This document shows positions 5,200 through 9,323 of a stretch of 9,323 nt of DNA, piece after piece (within the stretch, counting starts at the first letter, position 1; every line of letters starts with the position of its first letter). Position numbers and translations under genes: made by a program. Origin of the DNA: Promethearchaeum sp. (GTDB lineage Archaea > Asgardarchaeota > Lokiarchaeia > Sigyniarchaeales > Promethearchaeaceae); NCBI GenBank assembly GCA_030611625.1, contig JAUWPK010000117.1, positions 1-9,323 on the forward strand. Direction: 5' to 3'. The notes below the pieces were generated by a model. The model saw only the letters and a program-made list of their open reading frames with translations, was not told the DNA's origin and did not search any database.

Positions 5200-8100
5200 A
5201 TGAATAATTCCCAAGAAGATCAAAAATTTCTAAAAATTACCAATCAACTTACTGATTTTGCCTTTATCCTAATATTTTTGATTGCACTTCCCGGAATAAT
5301 TGGAGTAATTTCGGCTGGGATCACTCTATTATTTGTAGAAGAAGTGTTTTTGATGGGGGAATTTACTCTTGGGACTTTTCTAGCTGGAATCACATTTTCA
5401 CTCCCAATTTTTTATTTGCTCTTCTTAAAAACACGGAAAAAGAAGATATGGTATGAAATCATACCAATGAGTTATAAAAAAGAACTTGGGATTGGTAGTT
5501 TAATCATTTATGGGCCGACTTTTCTAACATCCTTGGTTTTTTATCTCTTTTCGTTGGTGTTGGATTATTCCAGTTTTGCATTTCAATTCCAGTTTTTTAT
5601 TCTGGTAATAATTCCCTTAGAATCTTTGTTTTTCTGCAGGTTTTTTAAAGTTCTATTTCCAATAAAAGAATCTGAAGAAAATACAGAAAAAATTCCTGAA
5701 ATAATAACAAAGCACAATGAGCAATCTCTTCAAAAAATAATTTTTAAACCATTATTAATTAAAGTTATTTTTGATATTATCTGCTTGCTCTTATCCAATT
5801 CAGTAATTATTTTAATTATAATGAATGCAATCGGTCTCATTCTGTATTTTGCAATCAAAGAACTAATTTTTAAGTTAAGTAAGTTAAAATCCCGTTTATC
5901 TGAATTTAAATTAATTCTAAATCTAAAAATCATTGGATATGTATTGATTACTCAAAGTTTAATTCAATTTTGGATATGTTCCTTCCAATCTAACTTTAAT
6001 TTGGCTCTTTACATTGTAATTACTGCCCTATTAACAATAAAAATATTATTTATCATATTTCAACAATCCAGTAAATATCTTTTTAGAAATTTTCAAATTC
6101 GCGTTAAATGGTTCATTGGATTCATAATTAATGATATAATAACCATTGCTATCAATATTTCATGTATAATATATGTATTAGTAGAAGATTTTCCTCTTTT
6201 TTCTTTATTGCTGCTAGGTATAGTTTTTCTGGTAGAAAATCTTATAGAAAGACACTATCATCTTACATACCAATTACTTTCTAATACTTATATAATAATT
6301 CAATTACTAGCATTTTATGCAGTTTTATCTTTTCTAATAATTTCACTCTCGCTTTATTTCCAAATACTTCTCTTCTCAGTTTTAACAATTTCTATCCCTA
6401 TTATATTGTATGAAATTAAGGGGATTTCAAAAAAAAATCAAATACTTATTCAAAATTTATTATATATCATTATTTTCTATGAAATTGGGATTTATTTTGC
6501 AGCGAGTACAACCGCAAATAAATTATTTATTACTGATTCTCTTATTTTTAATTATATCTTCTTTATTTCACTTAGTTCTCTTAGTTCGCTTTATCGTCTT
6601 AATTTTATAAATTTTAAGGGTTCTGAGACAAAAATATTTTCACAATGTGTTCTAGTTTTTCTATTTATTAGCTTCTTTGGAATTTTTCAATTAATTGCGG
6701 GTGGTTTAATTGGAACTTCGGTTTATTATATTGAATCTTTAGTTAATAGTAATTCATTAATTTCATTATTTTCCCCAACTGGTTTTCTTTCAAGTTCTTC
6801 AGAATTCATTATAAGTATATATCAAAAAATTGGAGAAACCGCCTTAAATTCGACATTTATTGTTAAGTCCACAAACGGAATAGCGAGTATATGGAACATT
6901 GGAGTTTCAGGTCTTATATCCTTAGTAGGTTATAATATAATTATTAAATTGCATGAGAATTTTAAAGTTCTTTCATCATATGTTTTAAAATTTAATAAAA
7001 TTTTCAATCGCAGTCTGTTTGGATTGTTAGGTTGTATGTGCATTTTGGTTATTTTCCAATCAATTTCTGGAATTTTTTTAGCCTTAATATTCGCTACTTA
7101 TTTTAGTGCTTACATTTATGATTCTATCTATGATTTTAGGGAAGAAATCCAAAAATCTTCAAAGAAATCCAAATTACAAGTGAAAAGAATTCTGTTTATT
7201 GTAAATTCAATCGAATCTTTAGCATTATTTTTCTTTATCGGAATGGAATTTCTAAATTTAAATTTTACATTATCATTAACAATTGCTTTGTTTGCACTTC
7301 TTCTTTATATTAATCTGGTTCCTGCTTTAAAATCAATATTAAATCGCACTTATAATGAGAAAAATGTATTGAATCTCTTAAATGCATCCATTTTATTCTT
7401 AATTGGGATATTTTTAATACCGTCAATCAATTTCTTGTTGTTAAACTATTATGATCCAAATCTTGAGGTTGGCATTCTAAATTGGATTTTAATTTCTTTT
7501 ATTTTAATTTCATTCTTCTCGATTTTGTCTTTAAAACAATTAAACTTAGGAAATTATGTTAAAGGAAAAATTTATGAACTTTCAAAGATGATAGTGCAAC
7601 TAATTTTTTGGTTCATGGCTTCTGGATTATTAATTTTTAACATTTTCATATTTTCTTATGAAATCTTATTATTTATATCAATTAACTTAATTATTTTATC
7701 ATTTATATTTAAATACAATTGCAATTTAAATCTAAATAACAAATATCGTGAAATCTATTTAACATGGAAATACATGATGAGTATTACATGGGAATTAGGA
7801 TTTATTACTTTGATTTCTCTTATTATTTTCACCTTTGATGATATTTTTGGTGGGTTTGGTACTTTAGCTTTCTCTATCTTATCAGGATTATTGATTTTAG
7901 GGATTATAACATATAGGAATATTAAACAATATATTTTCATTTATCCTGCAAAAAATGAACAAATTATAAAATTACTTGATTTTATTTATTTATTCAATTT
8001 AGTTATTTCAATTGGAGTTTTTTATACTTTCTTCAATATTTTCTCTTTTGTACCCCTTATGTTCCCATTCTCTTTAATTTTGACACCCATCTTTACAGGA

Positions 8101-9323
8101 ATTATTATCCACATGTCAAAAATAGTTAAAAAATACCTTCCTGATAAAATCACTGTTTTTATTGATGTTTTATTATTACTCGCAATATCTACTTCCGGAA
8201 TAATCTCAGTTCATTCTTTATTTGAAAGTTATTTAAATGTTCAACTTATATTTGATTATTCTATATTATTTTCCCTTGGAATTGTTATAATTGCTCTAGC
8301 AACATTACTTCTAATTGCTTTTTATTTAGAAAAGAGAAAAATCATAAATACTCTCTCATGGAATTATATAAATTATGGAATAATTCAATTGGAAATATTA
8401 GTTAGTTTTTCTTTCATTATGTATTCTGAATTTAAATGGATTATTAATAATTTAAATTCAGAATGGATTCAACTTTCCACTCCAATCATGTATTTATTTA
8501 TTGGAGGTATGATATTAGGTCTTTCCCTAATATATAAACTATTTTTGGGATTAAAATATTTAGAAGAACATCCTAAGTTAACTTTACTAGTTATAATTCA
8601 AAAAAATATTACTAGAATCATAGGCGTTACAATCATTTCAATCTCTCCAATTATTTTCTTCAATTTTGAATTAATAGGTTATTCAATTGCATTCTTTTTA
8701 ACAACTTTTGGTCTTGTTTTCAGCTTTAATGAATTTAAAAATGCTTCACCAGATTCTCGAATTTTAAACATTATCACTGAATTCCTCTCAATTCTTAACA
8801 TCTGCTCAATTTTACTCCTAATCTATTCAATAAGTCCCTATTTTATTGGACTCTCAATTTCAGAATCAATAATTATTTCTTTTATCACTTTTTGGATATT
8901 TCTCTATATTCTTCCATTGCTTAAGAAATATATTTCGACTAATACACAACACCTCCTAAACGCAATATTTATGCCAATTTTTGCTATTTTAGTTGATATT
9001 TCTATACATATGGAATTTTTGGAATATGATATTAATTTAATACAAGATTATACTTTAGTTACTATCCTTATCGGATTATTGCCATTGCTTGTGTCATTTT
9101 TATTCTCAATCAATCAATTAAAAAAAGGAAAATATCTCAAAGATAAATTCCATAAAAATATTCATTTTGTCTTTAATTCGGGAATTTATTATGATTTATA
9201 TGCAATAATTGTATCTATAATGTTAATATACGCAATATCTCCGGAATCTCTTAATTCTTTTATAATTTCACTTAATTTATTATGGCCATTATTAGGATTA
9301 TTTTTAGCTTTTAAAGTAATTGA
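5200..9323 (+). CDS. Giant polytopic membrane protein, at least 1374 residues, unrecognised family (3' end outside window)
   Basis: From ATG 5200 (AGGA 6 nt upstream) the frame stays open to the window edge: 1374 full codons plus two bases, no stop. The composition is overwhelmingly Ile, Leu, Phe, Ser, Asn and Tyr. I count roughly 40 candidate membrane helices. Short basic loops recur at about residues 77, 150-185 (the longest charged one), 230, 296, 352, 409, 472, 594, 654, 716, 788, 847, 914, 977, 1049, 1120, 1182, 1247 and 1313, so most intervals are 56-72 residues, one helical hairpin each. One hairpin has a long, Ser/Asn/Gly-rich loop at about 506-565, predicted outside. In the C-terminal half four-helix units of about 134 residues look repeated. 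No ATP-binding, protease, glycosyltransferase or transporter signature is visible, so I assign no function. From about codon 185 on, the DNA is visibly poorer in G than the flanking genes, mostly because Ile/Phe/Leu/Asn/Lys codons dominate. It has its own candidate promoter. Confidence 0.85.
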   Translation, partial: MNNSQEDQKFLKITNQLTDFAFILIFLIALPGIIGVISAGITLLFVEEVFLMGEFTLGTFLAGITFSLPIFYLLFLKTRKKKIWYEIIPMSYKKELGIGSLIIYGPTFLTSLVFYLFSLVLDYSSFAFQFQFFILVIIPLESLFFCRFFKVLFPIKESEENTEKIPEIITKHNEQSLQKIIFKPLLIKVIFDIICLLLSNSVIILIIMNAIGLILYFAIKELIFKLSKLKSRLSEFKLILNLKIIGYVLITQSLIQFWICSFQSNFNLALYIVITALLTIKILFIIFQQSSKYLFRNFQIRVKWFIGFIINDIITIAINISCIIYVLVEDFPLFSLLLLGIVFLVENLIERHYHLTYQLLSNTYIIIQLLAFYAVLSFLIISLSLYFQILLFSVLTISIPIILYEIKGISKKNQILIQNLLYIIIFYEIGIYFAASTTANKLFITDSLIFNYIFFISLSSLSSLYRLNFINFKGSETKIFSQCVLVFLFISFFGIFQLIAGGLIGTSVYYIESLVNSNSLISLFSPTGFLSSSSEFIISIYQKIGETALNSTFIVKSTNGIASIWNIGVSGLISLVGYNIIIKLHENFKVLSSYVLKFNKIFNRSLFGLLGCMCILVIFQSISGIFLALIFATYFSAYIYDSIYDFREEIQKSSKKSKLQVKRILFIVNSIESLALFFFIGMEFLNLNFTLSLTIALFALLLYINLVPALKSILNRTYNEKNVLNLLNASILFLIGIFLIPSINFLLLNYYDPNLEVGILNWILISFILISFFSILSLKQLNLGNYVKGKIYELSKMIVQLIFWFMASGLLIFNIFIFSYEILLFISINLIILSFIFKYNCNLNLNNKYREIYLTWKYMMSITWELGFITLISLIIFTFDDIFGGFGTLAFSILSGLLILGIITYRNIKQYIFIYPAKNEQIIKLLDFIYLFNLVISIGVFYTFFNIFSFVPLMFPFSLILTPIFTGIIIHMSKIVKKYLPDKITVFIDVLLLLAISTSGIISVHSLFESYLNVQLIFDYSILFSLGIVIIALATLLLIAFYLEKRKIINTLSWNYINYGIIQLEILVSFSFIMYSEFKWIINNLNSEWIQLSTPIMYLFIGGMILGLSLIYKLFLGLKYLEEHPKLTLLVIIQKNITRIIGVTIISISPIIFFNFELIGYSIAFFLTTFGLVFSFNEFKNASPDSRILNIITEFLSILNICSILLLIYSISPYFIGLSISESIIISFITFWIFLYILPLLKKYISTNTQHLLNAIFMPIFAILVDISIHMEFLEYDINLIQDYTLVTILIGLLPLLVSFLFSINQLKKGKYLKDKFHKNIHFVFNSGIYYDLYAIIVSIMLIYAISPESLNSFIISLNLLWPLLGLFLAFKVI
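7981..9270 (+). repeat. Tandem protein-level repeats of about 134 residues in the giant membrane protein
   Basis: Corresponding helix ends recur at near-constant spacing: GVFYTFFNIF (Tyr942), SFIMYSEFKW (Tyr1075), LLIYSISPYF (Tyr1209) and MLIYAISPES (Tyr1344), at intervals of 133, 134 and 135 residues. The last two share IY[SA]ISP. Fainter relatives upstream include FFIGMEFLN (Glu683) and FYEIGIYF (Glu428). Each unit holds four helices in two hairpins. The match is by eye in a low-complexity hydrophobic protein and is not statistically tested. Confidence 0.4.

Noticed and set aside
5730..5933. Minus-strand frame of 67 codons
   Set aside because: It lies wholly inside the giant membrane protein gene in antisense and looks like a shadow of its AT-rich codons.
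6410..6610. Plus-strand frame of 66 codons
   Set aside because: It is an alternative frame inside the continuous giant reading frame, hydrophobic only because of T-rich codons.
7755..7940. Minus-strand frame of 61 codons
   Set aside because: It is antisense inside the giant gene with no initiation signal.
1..9323. CRISPR array, tRNA, rRNA, insertion sequence or transposase
   Set aside because: No regularly spaced repeats, cloverleaf-like or rRNA sequence, terminal inverted repeats with target duplications, or transposase motifs were seen on either strand.

Overview
This is an AT-rich window from an archaeal genome. The evidence is a conserved archaeal informational cluster on the minus strand: large ribosomal subunit protein L21e, then RNA polymerase subunit Rpb4/RpoF, then the start of what looks like a DUF655 putative RNA-binding protein. 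L21e-type proteins and a separate Rpb4 subunit are not bacterial. Archaeal-style TATA boxes, GGTGA ribosome binding sites and oligo-T terminators agree. The AT richness, the flotillin/NfeD pair and the very large polytopic membrane protein suggest an Asgard (Promethearchaeota/Loki-like) archaeon, but that is an inference.

Left part (1-2422, minus strand, transcribed leftward): an M42-family metallo-aminopeptidase lies upstream of rpl21e, rpoF and the DUF655 gene, which runs off the left edge. The M42 gene is in two frames. The break falls exactly on an in-phase A AAA AAG heptamer, followed 7 nt later by a 6-bp hairpin. A -1 slip there restores a normal M42 protein of about 368 residues with all metal ligands present. 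This is either a one-base homopolymer error, a real mutation, or programmed -1 frameshifting.

Middle (2423-2795): a divergent intergenic region with a candidate promoter for the M42 gene, two candidate rightward promoters, an 11-bp imperfect inverted repeat, and two overlapping hairpins ending in T7 that look like an attenuator.

Right part (2796-5027, plus strand): an NfeD-like membrane protein with an unusual insert of about 97 residues, rich in Asp/Glu and free of Lys/Arg, is followed by a flotillin/SPFH membrane protein. The two form the classic NfeD-SPFH pair that scaffolds membrane microdomains. A possible 30-residue microprotein starts one base after the SPFH stop.

Far right (5200-9323, plus strand): one uninterrupted reading frame of at least 1374 codons leaves the window without a stop. 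It encodes a giant polytopic membrane protein of about 40 predicted helices, arranged as hairpins separated by basic loops every 60-70 residues. Four-helix units of about 133-135 residues appear to be tandemly repeated in the C-terminal half. I do not recognise the family. It has its own candidate promoter, so a functional link to the NfeD-SPFH pair is only a hypothesis based on proximity.
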